Counted from the first letter of the stretch, positions 1 through 13,677 are shown. The stretch: DNA of 64,000 nt from Artemia franciscana (GCF_032884065.1 NC_088883.1:23617637-23681636); one strand, 5' to 3'. The notes: a model not told the origin generated them from the letters alone. Translations and numbers: made by a program.

Positions 1-720
1 TTAAGGTTTCACGAGAGCACAGTGATTTTTGAAAGTAAGATTTTCGTACAATAGAATACCCAGGAATCGAACGAGTCTATCAGGGGGATGAGTTTCACCA
101 CCATGAGTGGTAGAAATAGTTTGAACCAAAAGACAAAAGTACCTGATCTGGAAAAAATAAGTAGACTAGCTTTAGCTAGATTTAAGGCAAGGCGATTTGC
201 ACCGAACCAAGAAAAAGTTCTTTCTAGAACAGAATCCACTTTCTTGACAAGGGAAGATTCCTTAATTTCTGAATACAAAAAACTACTTTCACCTGTAAAT
301 GCAAATAGCACTGGGTCTTGAGTTGCCTCATAATGTGGAACAAAATTGTGATCACAAATACTACAACAACCTTGTTTAGTTTGTTCAGATAAAGCAATAA
401 AAAGATCATTGATGAATATAAGGAATAAAACAGGTCCTAAGGCAACAAACAGGTAAAACAGAACAAAACCTTTGAGGGACACCAAAATCAACACTGAACT
501 AACCTTGAAGCTTAGGGTCAATACTGATAGACCTTTCAGATAAATAATTTTCAAACCAGTGATAACTGTTTCCCCGTATCCCTATCTGTTCCACTTTGGA
601 GAGAAGGATAGTACGTGGGATGCTGTCCGCTAGTGGAATGACTAATGGAGAATTGTTGCCATTCAAATGTGGCATATTTACAAAGAAAGAAACACCATAG
701 CATTCCAAACTTCAGAACAA
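1..720 (-). pseudogene. Degenerate non-LTR reverse transcriptase fragment
   Basis: Read on the minus strand, pieces of a LINE reverse transcriptase occur in order but in different frames. Around 560-640 there is a stretch like ILLSKVEQIGIRGNSYHWF followed by ENYLSER, typical of the region before the RT palm. At 430-500 there is GPVLFLIFINDL, the usual GSVLGPxLFxIYINDL box. Near 270-300 the catalytic YADD-type box is destroyed (LFAFTGESS). At 1-110 a frame reads FLGILLYENLTFKNHC, the post-palm region. Several frameshifts are needed, so this is a dead copy, and it runs off the left edge of the window. Clade uncertain (CR1/Jockey-like). Confidence 0.7.
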
Positions 721-956
721 ATATATAATATAACGAAAAGCATAAAACACATAAAATGCACACAATTATTTTTTTTAGTGAAATGAATCTCAAGTTTTAT
801 TTTAATATAAAAAATTTTTGAAACTCACTCTCCAACTCAATCAACAATTTTTGGCAATAACGCTTCGATTTATTAGAAAATTTACAAACAATTGTTACTA
901 TTTCTGTCAACTTGCAAAAACACATTTCTCAGTTTAATTGCTATTAAGAAACTATT

Positions 957-1885
957 GTCGGGACGGTGGAAACACGCCGTATATGCAGCAACATGACAAA
1001 GTGGAACAGAATTTCTAGACAAAAATCAAGCGTCACTAGTGCTATCTAGTGTCACTTTTCCGTACTAAATTGCAAATTAATCATGCGCCTTCATTAACTG
1101 AAGTGCCAGCATTGAAAATATGGAATTGAATAGAATTGGCAATAACCAAGCTCCAAACTTAATTAAATCTAAATTTATATTTTTAGTCGGGACGGTGGAA
1201 ACACGCCGTATATGCAGTAACATGGCAAAGCGGAACAGAATTTCTAGACAAAAATCAAGCGTCACTAGTACCCTCTAGTGTCACTCTTCCGTACTAAATT
1301 GCAAATTAACCCTGCGCCTTCATTAACTGACATGCCAGCAATGAAAATATGGAGTTGAATAGAATTGGCAACGGAATTGGCCATAATCAAGCTCTAAACT
1401 TAATTAAATCTAAATTTATATTTTTAGTCGCGACGGTGGAAACACGCAGTATATGCAGTAACATGACAAAGCGGAACAGAATTTCTAGATAAAAATCAAG
1501 CGTCACTAGTACCATCTACTGTCACTCTTCCGTACTAAATTGCAAATTAACCCCCCGCCTTCATCAACTGAAATGCTAGCAATGAAAATATGGAATAGAA
1601 TAGAATTAGCAATAACCAAGCTCTAAACTTAACTAAATCTAAATTTATTTTTTTAGTCGGGACGGTGGAAACACGCAGTATATGTAGTAACATGAAAAAG
1701 CGGAACAGAATTTCTAAACAAAAATCAAGCTTCACTAGTACCATCTTCTGTCACTCTTCCGTACTAAGTTGCAAATTAACCCCCCGCCTTCATCAACTGA
1801 AATGCTAGCAATGAAAATATGGAACTGGATAGAATTGGCAATAACCAAGCTCTAAACTTAATTAAATCTAAATTTACATTTTTAA
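957..1885. repeat. Four-copy ~230 bp tandem repeat
   Basis: Four head-to-tail copies start with GTCGGGACGGTGGAAACACG (or a close variant) at 957, 1186, 1427 and 1656. Periods are 229, 241 and 229 bp; the 241 bp unit has a short internal insertion. Each unit contains the same CACTAGT...TCTAGTGTCAC and AAATCTAAATTTA segments. The last unit ends near 1885. The open frames at 1077-1265 and 1547-1744 are only the repeat read through. Looks like a short satellite-type array; no coding role is visible. Confidence 0.9.
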
Positions 1886-3264
1886 TTTTGTTTTAGAATC
1901 AACAAGCTATCTGTGACAGGTCCCTAGAAACCAAGATGACTGCTCAAAAATATTAATAAGAGTTAAATTTTTTAATTCCACCTAGAGTGAATTGTATAGT
2001 CGTACAATGCATGCATTTTTCAATTTCTCAGTTGAAAAGTTCAGAAACTGTCAGTGATTCATTGTAACACAAGGACTAGTGTTACCAACCCAGTACAACT
2101 GCACCGTTTTTGGAACAATTAAGAGATCCTGGAGCAAGTTTCGGTAGCCTATAGTTGGATTGTATTTACCTGGTCAAGTTTTACTTTTTCAAAACTTTGG
2201 AACCTCTCTCAGTCAGCTCTTATGGATGTAAGCAAAATAAAATGGGCATTCGTAGAACGAAGGAAAAAAAGAAATCTCCACAAATATTTAACTAAATATT
2301 GTGCATTGAAACACTGCTCGAAATTATTTTCTAGCAGAAGATGCAGATTCTAACAGAAAAAAAGGTGTTTTCAGTTCATTCTAGTTTTTCAGTTATTCTC
2401 TGAAACTGAAATTCACGTTGAATACTACAAAAGATCTACAAAGAATCTTTTATAGTACAATTTTGGTAAAAAAAAAAAACGGCGAAATTCCTCACAAAGC
2501 TTGACAACACTGTCAAGGACTCGTAGAAAATAGAAGATAAAACAGCCTTGCATCTCGTGTTTTTTTTAAGAAAACACAGCATATAAGACGGGAGAAGACA
2601 CTCAGTCGTCAAAATATTAAGTCCAAGTCACAACCATGATTAGGGGGACCTCAATTATCAGCCATAATCATTATCAACCAATCACAATTTGTTTTCTCTT
2701 TTATAAGCACCCCTGATTAGTCCAACGTAGCGATGGTTAGACATTGATGTCTAGCTCAGCTCGCGTTTGAACGCCGCTTAAGCAGAATATAATCTGGATC
2801 CACGCCTGACTCTAAGACATATTGCAAATGGCTTCGAGATATGAGATAACAAGTCTGGAGATATCATAACGCGACAAGAATCACCTTTCAAAACATCTAG
2901 ATAAGAAACTACACAATATAAAGTAAGACAAAATAGCAGACACAAAAAAGAAAAAAATATCTTCAACGAAGGATTATTTACTTTTTATGGTCTAGAAGAT
3001 GACAGTATCAGAAATGAAATAAAAATAATCAATATTATAATCTTCAATAGACAATTTTGTTTAAGAAGGTTTAAAGACCCGAAGTGATCGGGTCTCTAAT
3101 GACAGCTCGGACTTAGCCCCAATACCCAGTATTGCCACGCAGAGACAATCCACCCAGTGATGTTAATTCACAAAATTTATGGGGGATATAATTTCAATAT
3201 CTAATGGGGGGGGGGGGGTAAATTAAAAAATTTATATATAATATCTCTTGACTTCCGGGACCTA
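1886..3264. other. No gene recognised; AT-rich spacer
   Basis: AT-rich sequence with no convincing open frame. It includes a small hairpin, TAGACAT-TG-ATGTCTA, at 2738-2753. The same sequence recurs as a stronger hairpin at 5694-5715 beyond the LINE. Flanking text around 2680-2720 (AACCAATCA...AATT...TATAAGCA) also resembles 5950-5985, so the LINE at 3.2-5.5 kb may sit within an older repeat. A G-run lies near 3205-3218. Confidence 0.6.
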
Positions 3265-5438
3265 GTGGTCGATGTTCCCACTCATGAAAGTGGAAGTATA
3301 CTAGACCTCATACTAACGAATCTTGAGGTGTTTTATGAACCACCAGTTTCCCTCGGACCACTCGCTAAGTCAGACCACAACGTTCTCTGGTGGAAACCAA
3401 AGAGTAGAAATAATATACCAAAACCAAAAAAGGTTAAAATAGTTTATAGACCCGTCAGTGAAAGCTCCATTCAAACATTTGGCAGGTGGATCGCTAACTT
3501 TGACTTTGATCCAATTTGTGTTATAACAAATATTGATGAAAAGGTCGAGACATTATACTCGATTCCGCAGCAAATGTGCCATGAATTTTTTTCAGTTAAA
3601 GAACGCACGATATGTGAGACGGATAAGCCGTGGTTAGATACTAATATAAAAAAAAATGATCAAAGAACGATGCAAACTCCATGCTGCAGGAGACATACTG
3701 AATGCAAACAAATAAGAAACAAAGTCGTCTCAGCCCTCCGAGCTTCCAGAAAAAGATATGTACGGGAAAAAATAGCACCACTCCTCAAGTCAGATTCTCA
3801 TAAGTGGCATGACGCAGTAAAACGGCTTAGTGGGAAAAAGAAAGGAAACGAAATACGAATTAATAACCCAGACGATAGTCTGATAAAAGCCTCGGAAGTC
3901 AACGAATTCTTTACTCAGATTTGCACTACCCACGCAACCGTAAGTGATGAACAAATGTGTGACATAATTAACACCTAAGTTCTGATAAAATCGTAGAGGT
4001 GTCAGAAATGGCAGTTCACTATGCAATTGGACGACTACGTAACAACTGTGCCTCATACCCAGGTGAACTCCCCGTGAAATTACTGAAAGAGTACTCACCT
4101 TTCTTAGCCAAGCCTATTGCATCAGTGATAAACCAATGTTTTTCAGAACAATCATTTCCGAAGATGTGGAAAGCTGCATATGTCTGTGTTATACCGAAAG
4201 TCAAGACACCCGAGTCCTATGACCAACTGAGACCAATATCGATAACTCCTAACTTAGCAAAAGTAGCTGAAGGTTTTATCTACCGTTGTTTGTTAGAACA
4301 AATTGCTCCTGCGATCGATCCGTACCAATATGGTTGCATACGAGGCATTAGCACTTCAATATATCTAGTGCAAATGTATCACTTAATCGTCCAGTGGTTG
4401 GACACTTCTAATAGTACTGTCGACTTATTTCTGGCGGACTACCGAAAAGCATTCGACCTTATCAAACACATGACTGCATTCACAAATCTGAAAGAAATGG
4501 GAGCTAAAACACAAATACTACTATTAGTGAGAGAATTTTTACAAGGGAGACAGCAATCAGTTTACCCTTTGTTTGCAGAAGATCCCTACTCTGAGTGGTC
4601 AGAATTAACCTGTGGATGCCCCCAAGGAACGAAATTAGCTACTCTTTTATTTCTTGCCGTTATCAACCCTATCCTTGCAGAATTTGAAGAGCGTTTCAAG
4701 TTTGTTGATGACTTATCTGCACTTCTCAAATATATAGTCGAAAATGCAGTAACAAAGCAGCAGTCTGACCCGACTTTCTTCACAGACTTCATCAACCAGT
4801 GTAAGTCGAATAGTCTACAAGTGAATGAACAGAAATCAAAAGTTTTACGATTTAATCCACTCAAGCGGGATATCACTATCCCAGATGCTCTGTTTCCAAT
4901 TGTTTCCTCTGCAACAATCCTAAGCGTAACATTTACAAGTGACTGCTCGTTTAAGCTGCATGTAGACAATATTGTGCACAAGGTTCACTATTCAATCCAG
5001 AGTTTAACAAGTGTGCGCAGGTTAGGCTTCTCTGATCGTCAGCTCCTGCTGGCGTATACAACCTACATCAGGCCTTTCCTCGAGTATTGCTGTCCCGTTT
5101 GGGGTCCCCAAACTCAGAACATAGCTTACATGACAGATGAACTAGAACATGTCCAAAGACGCGCTACTAGAATAATACTTGAACCCAGTTTCAGCAGCTA
5201 CGAAAGTGCCCTTGAGCTCTTGAATTTGCCCACCTTATTCGATCGAAGACATGAGCTAATAATGAAATTTGGGAAATCACTATTAACAAACGAGAAGCAC
5301 CGATCCATACTTCCACCATCCGCATCAATCAGCAGACATACTAGGCATTACAACAAACTAGAGCCAGTCAAGTGCCGTACGAACAGATTTGCAAACTCCT
5401 TTGTACCATATTTCGTAAGAACATTTAACAAGTGTTAA
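3250..5438 (+). pseudogene. Non-LTR retrotransposon: endonuclease end plus reverse transcriptase, one frameshift
   Basis: The first frame (3265-3978, 237 aa) begins inside the EEP endonuclease: SILDLILTN, then SDHNVLWWKP, the conserved SDH box. A basic linker follows. It stops at 3978, and the second frame (3999-5438, 479 aa) continues in another register with the RT: PISITPNLAKVAEGFIY (fingers), LADYRKAFDLI (palm motif A), GCPQGTKLATLLFLAVINP (motif B), FKFVDDLSAL (motif C, FVDD rather than the usual YADD), then the thumb region with SFRLHV-type and RPFLEYCCPVWGP segments. The 5' part of the endonuclease and any ORF1 are absent, so the copy is 5' truncated. One frameshift near 3980 separates two otherwise long frames, so it is fairly young. 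Clade not assigned; CR1/Jockey-superfamily-like. Confidence 0.85.
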
Positions 5439-5545
5439 TTGTAATTTTGTGATTGTAAAAGTAGCGTAATTTAGCGTTCATTTTTGAGTGCTACGATAGC
5501 TATTTAAATAAACGAATACGAAAAATACGAATACGAATATCTTTG
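5439..5545 (+). repeat. LINE 3' UTR and terminal microsatellite
   Basis: Follows the RT stop directly. It ends with AATAAACGAATACG and then imperfect repeats of AATACG to about 5540, a common kind of non-LTR 3' end. This marks the 3' boundary of the element starting near 3250. Confidence 0.6.
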
Positions 5546-6921
<1,376 letters not shown>

Positions 6922-6995
6922 CATGTCTGAAATCTAGTTAATGTCGACATTCATCGGTGAATCTTCAAAATTCCCTTTTCTGTGTTTCGATTGCA

Positions 6996-7330
6996 GGACC
7001 AGTAGTATGGAATTCTTTACCAATGAGTATAAGGTTATCAGAAAATGTTGGCCAGTTTAAGAGTAGACTGAAGAATCACCTTCTGGGAAGATATTAAGTA
7101 AATAATATAAATGGGATGGTTTATTGTCTTGTTTTTTAAGTGTGATTTTTTTTTCTTATCTTTCCCCACTTTTTTGTCTCATTTCATTTCATTTTTTTTT
7201 AATGTTGTCGGTATTGTTGTTCATTGAATGTTTATTAGCCACTACAAACAAGTCTTTGACTTTCGAAAGTGGATGATGTGGTTCTCTTGTATACTTATGA
7301 TACGTATAATAAAAGTGTCTCTGTCTCTCT
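6996..7330 (+). pseudogene. LINE reverse transcriptase C-terminus and 3' tail
   Basis: From 6996 the frame reads GPVVWNSLPMSIRL, then FKSRLKNHLLGRY, and stops at 7095-7097. This is the typical WNSLP...FKxxLKxHLL ending of CR1/Jockey-type RTs. A U-rich 3' UTR follows, with AATAAAA near 7308 and a short (TGTCTC)n end at about 7316-7330. Only the last 34 codons remain; the (TA)n array abuts the 5' break. Confidence 0.75.
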
Positions 7331-7385
7331 GATTCAATTAGTTATGCGAGTCAGCTTTTTCAGTCTTATGCAACCTATGATGATA

Positions 7386-7500
7386 AAAGTTAAAGTTAGG
7401 TTAGATTATGTCAGTTTATACAAGGTTAGGTTAAGCTAGATTAGGATTAAGCTAACCTAAGCCAACCTAACCTCGTCTAACCAAACCTAACCTAATGTGT
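7386..7500. repeat. Degenerate TTAGG-type repeats in inverted arrangement
   Basis: The left half carries GGTTAG/GGTTAAG words (7393-7447) and the right half AACCTAA/AACCTAAC words (7455-7497), so the two halves pair imperfectly. TTAGG is the ancestral arthropod telomere unit, but these words are dispersed and degenerate, so this is at best an interstitial remnant or a foldback repeat. Confidence 0.5.
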
Positions 7501-7689
7501 CAGCATCAAACCTTGCTTTATATTGAAAAAATTGACTGGCAGCATTGACTAAATCCAAGGAGAGAAAAAAAAGTATTTCGGACATTCACCAGTGAATGTC
7601 AACATTAACCAATTTGTGGACATTCACCCTGTATATAGCACTGTAGTTTAAATAACGCTGATCATTCCCTCACAATAAAAGAAGCTTGA

Positions 7690-8520
7690 GAGAGGAAGAA
7701 GAGGAAGTGAGATTTCAGGTTGGGAGAATTTGAGAACAGAAACGGAGACAGAAACAGAAACGAACATAGGAGGAAGAGAAGAAGAGATAGAGAAACAAGA
7801 GAAAATGCAAACTAAACAAGCTTTTATCTATTACAATTACAATACAAAGACAAATGAAAATGGCTGAAAAAAAAAAAAAAAATAAATGAAGAGAAAAATC
7901 GAAAGTGAAATTTAGATTAGCACTTTTCGGAATTGATTTTCATTTATTCTTAGCATTTAAAGCACTGACGACTCTCTGGAGTCGTCAAAATCAGGAGGCA
8001 AAAAGAACATCTATAAACTATTCATTCGGTAAAAAACAAGAAAAAAAGAGGGGAGCAGTGGGGAGAGATTGGGGATTACTGACAGCATGAAAATGAGGAA
8101 AGAAACGGAGATTGGGGCGAAGGAGGAAAATAGGAGCAGCTAAAGATACAGCAGAAAATGTAGCTGATGTTTTCTTCCTATCACAATTAAAGAAACAAAA
8201 CAAAACAAAAAACGAAATACTTGAAGAAAAATATCAAAAAGAACATTTACACTAACACTGTTTGGAATGGATTTGCGTTTATTTTTAGGGTTAAAAAACA
8301 CTGCAACTCTCCTTCTGTGCAATTGGAGGCTAAAATAGGTTATTAACAGGGTGAGAATGAGGAGAAAAACGGATCTTGAGACACAGGAGTAAAAGAGAAG
8401 GAGCTAGAGAAACAAGAGAAAACGCAAACTAACGAAACAATTTCCTATTATGATTACAATAATAGTAAATAATAATAAATCAAACAAAAATATGAAACAA
8501 TAATAATACAGATAATAAAA
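7690..8520. repeat. Diverged tandem repeat, about three units
   Basis: A purine-rich block, GAGAAACAAGAGAAAA followed by GCAAACTAA, occurs near 7790 and 8410, with a weaker match at 8090-8200. Each is linked to a segment like TTTTATTCTTAGCATTTAAA...CTCTCTGGAG (7940, 8275). Units are about 250-330 bp and well diverged. Open frames here (7905-8090, 8018-8203, 8140-8322) show no recognisable protein. Confidence 0.5.
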
Positions 8521-9609
8521 AATAACATAAACCATAAACCAAAACAATAATAATAAATAAACAGTTCCCCCTGGGCCATCTATGGTGCATGGGGTATCAA
8601 ATGATGTTTCATGAGAATATATTAGACCGACGGGACCTTCTCCGTCAGTCCTGCGGTAGCCAGGATAGACTCTGGGTCCTGATTTGCCACTGTGTTACCC
8701 TCAAGCTATATTAAAAAAAAAAATCCCGAAGATTTTTGATGAACACGGTTCAGGATGGATTGTTGAAGCGAGTTTCAATTCACAGTAACAAAGTGGCTGA
8801 GGTTGACCATGGAACAACTAGAAATAACTCTGTTGAGCAGCCTATATAATGACATATATATAATGATATAATGACAGGCTATATAGACACCAGTTGCGCA
8901 AACATTTTTCAAAGCAACACATAGCTATCGTCGCGACAATAATTGGCGCTGCGTCAAAACCAACCACTCTCGCAGCTGGAAACTGGATTTCGAACACAGC
9001 TGTAGGTCACAACATAAATTTCTGTTTTCACTCCCGGAATAGAGCCAAGATCTTTCCGAACTGATTGGCTGTGGGAGCACTGGAGGTTAACACATAGTCT
9101 AAAGATGTGTGTTGAAATCCCTCTATGGGCAAGATACGACTCCACGCAACTGGTGTCTACACAAGCTCTGCTGTTGAGAGGAAAAATAAGGTATACATCC
9201 AAGGAGACATCGACGGTGTCAACAGCGAGTGACATCTACCATGCGCAATACGTGACCTAAACACAAATAAGCAGCAAGTCTCACAAAAAATTATATTATC
9301 TCTTAATATAATTTTAACCACAGTTGAGTGTCATAGCTACAGTGTTAGAAATCAGTCAATTTAGGAGACCGCAGGTGATATCAACGCATTCTAGTTTTTC
9401 TATACGTATGTGCGGACTGTGATTCCGGAGAGTGTGTGTGATGTGGTCTGGAGACAATCCTCCGTATGCTGCTATAAACTACCTGAGATACTACGAATTA
9501 TGGCACCCTTTATTGGCCCTGCACAGTTTCTTTTTGGCTATCTCTCGTGCAATTTATGGTTATATATTTTTTTTCTAATGAGCCTATACTATATAGAACC
9601 CCTCCCCTT
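8521..9609. other. No gene recognised
   Basis: No recognisable protein. A 93-residue minus-strand frame at 8954-9235 has no family resemblance I can name. The segment around 8570-8715 ends in a short A-run and could be a retroposed fragment. A small imperfect hairpin (AGCCTATATAATG / GGCTATATAG) lies near 8840-8895. Confidence 0.4.
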
Positions 9610-10260
9610 TATGACAATAGTGTTATAGAATCACGAAAAGATGTTGAGATGAGTCTTGTGTTTAGAGGTATAGATATATCACTGTTAAATTATGCCAATG
9701 ATATACTAAATTTAAGCCGTTCTTTTGGGATGATAGAGAAGAACTTCGATGTTCTAAGCAACACTTATTCCGAATTAAACCTGTCTTTTAACAAAAGTAA
9801 CAGCGAAATTGTTGTTTTCAACCGTCAAAGCTCAGATGACGTTCCTGATATCCGACTTGGAAATTGTGTCGTGAGACCAGCGCCTAGTTTAGCTTACCTC
9901 GGGCTCCCAATCGGTTGTGATGTGAGATCTACAAGATCACTGCTAGTTGAACATTTGACCAGCAAGATCCAAAAATCTTTTGGTCTACTTATATCTGCCA
10001 AGGCAAATTATAATAGACATATCAGAGCAAGGCTTTTCAATGCGCTGGTGCAGCCACACGTTATTGGTCTTTCCCCGTTTTGGGCTCTATTAACCGATCG
10101 AAACAAACGTACCATCCGGTCATGCTTTTATCGATTTTGTAAGTTCTTGTTAGGCCTACCACTCTGGACTAGAGACTCTTGGATTAGTGAAAGATATAAT
10201 TTCATTAGTGAAATTATATTTTCTCTTGTCATTTATGTATATTATAGGATAAGTGTTTAG
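9610..10260 (+). pseudogene. Non-LTR reverse transcriptase fragment
   Basis: The frame from about 9610 to the stop at 10258-10260 contains LLNYANDILNLSRS, a mutated YADDILNLSRS catalytic box (D to N). It continues with the region seen in this RT family: LNLSFNKSNSEIVVFNR, LAYLGLPIG, and the thumb ending with LPLWTRDSWISER. The endonuclease and N-terminal RT are missing (5' truncation). The mutated catalytic Asp means it could not be active. A short 3' UTR follows to about 10360. Confidence 0.8.
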
Positions 10261-10360
10261 TTTTTTAGTCGTTTTATTAATTTAGTTTGCTTGTTCTATC
10301 CTCGATTGGGATATCTTTGTGGGTTAATAATAAATGATGAACATGATGAATACGAAATAT
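10261..10360 (+). repeat. 3' tail of the preceding LINE fragment
   Basis: T-rich 3' UTR ending in AATAATAAATGATGAACATG and ATGAATACGAAATATG. It resembles the ATACGAA-rich end at 5520-5545, which suggests a related element. Confidence 0.45.
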
Positions 10361-12135
10361 GAGTGGCGGTCTATACTGTTTGTAAATACTTCTAATTGTC
10401 AATGCAGCTTTACTTCTTCTGTTCTACTGATCTGTTAGTCTATTTTATTATACTGCTTTTCTTTGTTATATTAGCTTTGTTGTGCTTGCCATTGTTGGCA
10501 CTCAAAACGTCGGGGGAAAGGCTCCACTCTCGCGTAACCACACCTTTCAAGCGACAAATTGATACGTGTTTTTGTTCGGTTTATAACCGCAAGTTAGATA
10601 ATCAAATATAGTGAAGCCTATCATCTTTGAGGGCTATCTGAATCCGTAAAAGAATAATAATTTTTATAGGCCAAGGAAAAAGTGTCAACATTTTTGTCTG
10701 TCACTCCCCGTATCAGCTCTTCAAATAACAAAGTGGACAGATAAGATACAGATGGAATTCGTAGATTCCTGATTTACTGAGGTCATCATATTAAAAAGAA
10801 AAAACTGGATCGTATTGCGTAGGTGGATCCTTATCAGATTAATAATAGAAACACAATAGTGCATAAGAATTTATAGGTGATGAGAGACGCCGAAAAATTT
10901 TCGATTCCAATCCCAACTCCATCTCAATCCGATCTCCAATTCCAAAATATCTAGCTTTTTTTTACGTTTTTTGCCATCACTAACAATTGCATTACCTAAC
11001 CAAGAAGGTTTTATCTGAAAAGTAGCTAGAGTCTCTCGCAGTTACTTCCCTGACAAGGCTGTTCAACCCTGTTACAATTTCCACCCAAAGTTACTATAAT
11101 CATTCCAAAACAAAAACCACGAAGAAGAGAGAAACGAGGACAATAATAGCCAGCAAAAAAACAAAAGAAAAAAATATTTCGGTTGAGACCCCCACTCAAC
11201 CGTCCTCAGTGCAGAATAATAAAAGGAAATGTACAAATAAAAGTCCAAAGGGCTTTTAAAAACAAAACCTCAAAATAAACACTGAAACTAAACTTATTCA
11301 CTGGCTCTTATTGTTCTCGTTTCTCTCCTTGTGGCTTTTTGTTTTGTCATGATTAGCCAGTGTGGTCTCAAAAATTATTTATAATCATTCTGGCCCTCAA
11401 AATTTACAGGCATTTGGCTCTGCCTTTCTTACTATTTTCATTCCAACCAATTTGCTATAGTCGACTACAGTTGACCAAGCCCACCGAATATAGTAAGTGG
11501 TAGTAACTATTGACATTTATAAAAAAGCTTTGAAACAAAATCACAAGAGAACAAGAATAGATTAAAAAGATTAGTTAATATTTTTTAACTGATTGAGAAT
11601 TTTCAATTATTTCCGCCTATAGGACTATAAGCTGAATCGAAATCCGTTATATTTAAATTGATTATAAACACTAAAAATTACATGACTTCCACATAAAAAC
11701 AGCACAAATACGAAAATATTGTGGCCTCTAATGCCATTAAGGCCGTAGCCATAAAATGGTATTAAGGCCGTAGCTCAGAAAACAAATTTATATGTGTATT
11801 TCTGTTGCTTTTTTGCGATTCGCACAACAATTTTGTAGAAAGGGGATTCAACCCTGGTAATCCCCCCGCTGGATACGATCTTGAATGGAACATACTCTTT
11901 TGCTCTCAGCTGAATCAGGGTCTACAAGCATTCGTGAAATTTCAAGAAAGATTCTCTCGTCGATTTTTTAAACTTTGATTTTGATTGCTTAAAATATAAC
12001 ACCTGATAACTACAAACGTTCCGCCCCCATAATAAATCATGAAGTTACTTACTACTGTAACAAATGAAAGTTCTTAAGCCGAACTGGCCAGCTATGACAA
12101 AAAAGAACAAAAAGAGATACAACTCAATGAAAAAA
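10361..12135. other. No gene recognised
   Basis: AT-rich. The 71-codon frame at 10396-10611 begins with a hydrophobic stretch but has no recognisable family or supporting splice or poly(A) context. A short direct duplication containing ATTAAGGCCGTAGC occurs at 11737-11780. Confidence 0.5.
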
Positions 12136-12381
12136 AAGAGATGAAAGACTAAAACAACGCGGATATTTCGCCTATATGTAAACTAGGCATCTACAGCACA
12201 AGATAAAAAGAAAAAACACCAAACTAAAAAAAAATAAAACCACCACCAATATTAATAAATACAAATATTGGTGGTGGTTTTATTTGTTTTTAGTTTAGTG
12301 TTTTTTCTTATTATCTTGTGCTGAAGACACCTAGTTTACATACAGGCGAAATACCCCCATTGTTTTAGTCCTTGATCTCTT
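12136..12381. repeat. Foldback element with ~118 bp arms
   Basis: A near-perfect long inverted repeat. The left arm 12136-12253 pairs with the right arm 12264-12381 around a 10-base spacer. The inner ends CCACCACCAATATT and AATATTGGTGGTGG match exactly. Further out, GTAAACTAGGC pairs with CCTAGTTTAC, and AAAGACTAAAACAA pairs with TTGTTTTAGTC. This is the form expected of a foldback or MITE-type DNA element; a T-run (12404-12434) follows. Confidence 0.85.
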
Positions 12382-12405
12382 TTCTCTTTACTGGCCGTAG
12401 TATCG

Positions 12406-12436
<31 letters not shown>

Positions 12437-13231
12437 TTTTATCGATGTTGTTTACAAATATATTGGAATCACTTACAGCCAACAAAAACCATTCTCTTTC
12501 AAATAGAATCGTTTTAATTGGCTAGGGAAGTCGAGGTAGGAAAGTTGGCAATTCCTGTCTAGTCAAAAGAAATCGATGTATCGTCAGTCCATTTCCAATG
12601 TTTTTCAACCCATTTGTTTTTAGTTGTTACTGTTATGGTAAAACGGCGGCATCAATCTATGAAAATGTTAAGGAGAGGAAACTATATTTTAAAAATTTAA
12701 GCAAAAGGAGGAGGGGGGGTTAATTTTCTTTTCAATAGAAATACCAAAAAAGGTATTGATATGAAAATAACATATTTTTTTTCGAAATCTAATGGAGAAA
12801 GATCAAAATCCCCATACCATGCAGGTGGGGTTGAGGTGAGGTGGTGTTGGTCAGGTGGCAAAATGTATTTTTCAAAATCTAGAGAATGTTGGTTCAATTC
12901 AGTTTTTTATCGATTTTTTCAATGAAAATACCAAAGAGGATGTACTTTCTAATGAAAATCAGGAAAAAAGATCAATTGCTATAATCTATATTGAACTCAG
13001 GGTAAATCACTAGTAGATAGCGGGAACAGCTCCCATGTTTTTGACGCGACAACTGTCTATTAATCATCTGTTATTCAGGATTTCATACTTTAAGACTAGT
13101 AATGAAAAACATATTATAAAGCTAATCGCGTGTCACTGAGCTAAGTTTAGTTTCTATATGAGGTGTAGGTGAGAAGACATACCCAACAATTCCACGTCAG
13201 AAACAAGGAAAAATAAAGACTACTAAATTCT
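12382..13231. other. No gene recognised; poly(T) run
   Basis: A run of about 30 T lies at 12404-12434, possibly the poly(A) tail of a minus-strand retroposon, though no body is recognisable. The rest is AT-rich without a credible frame. The 12697-12897 minus frame shows no family. Confidence 0.45.
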
Positions 13232-13677
13232 ATTATAGGATAGCTTTGTTTTTATAGGAAAAAAACAGAATTCCCGTAATAATTGCTTACTTTTTTATGA
13301 CTGGTTCATCAGCATAGAATATACGAAGAAGAAGTGGAAGTTCAGGCCTTGTGGCTCTGGAATCCAAAGATTTTTCCACTCTTCCTCACAACCGAGGGGT
13401 TACCCGCTCTCAAAATTCTTTACACAGGTGTCGCGTGCCAAGTGTGGCGGATTATAGGATAGCTTTGTTTTTATGTGAAAAAAGTAGAATTCCCGTAATA
13501 ATTGCTTACTTTTTTATGGCTTTTTAATGGTTGATCAGCATAGAATATACGAAGAGGAAGTGGAAGTTCAGGCCTTGTGGCTCTGAAATCCAAAGATTTT
13601 TCCACTCTTCCTCACAATCGAGGGGTTACCCACTCTTAAAAATTCTTTACACAGGTGTCGCGTGCCAAGTGTGGCGG
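13232..13677. repeat. Tandem duplication, ~220 bp unit, two copies
   Basis: Copy 1 (13232-13450) and copy 2 (13451-13677) both start with ATTATAGGATAGCTTTG and end with GCCAAGTGTGGCGG. They differ by small indels and substitutions, for example in the segment after TTTTTTATG. The downstream 13678-13760 carries further short words related to GTGCCAAG. Confidence 0.9.

Noticed and set aside
88-321. 77-residue plus frame
   Set aside because: Opposite the degenerate RT on the minus strand.
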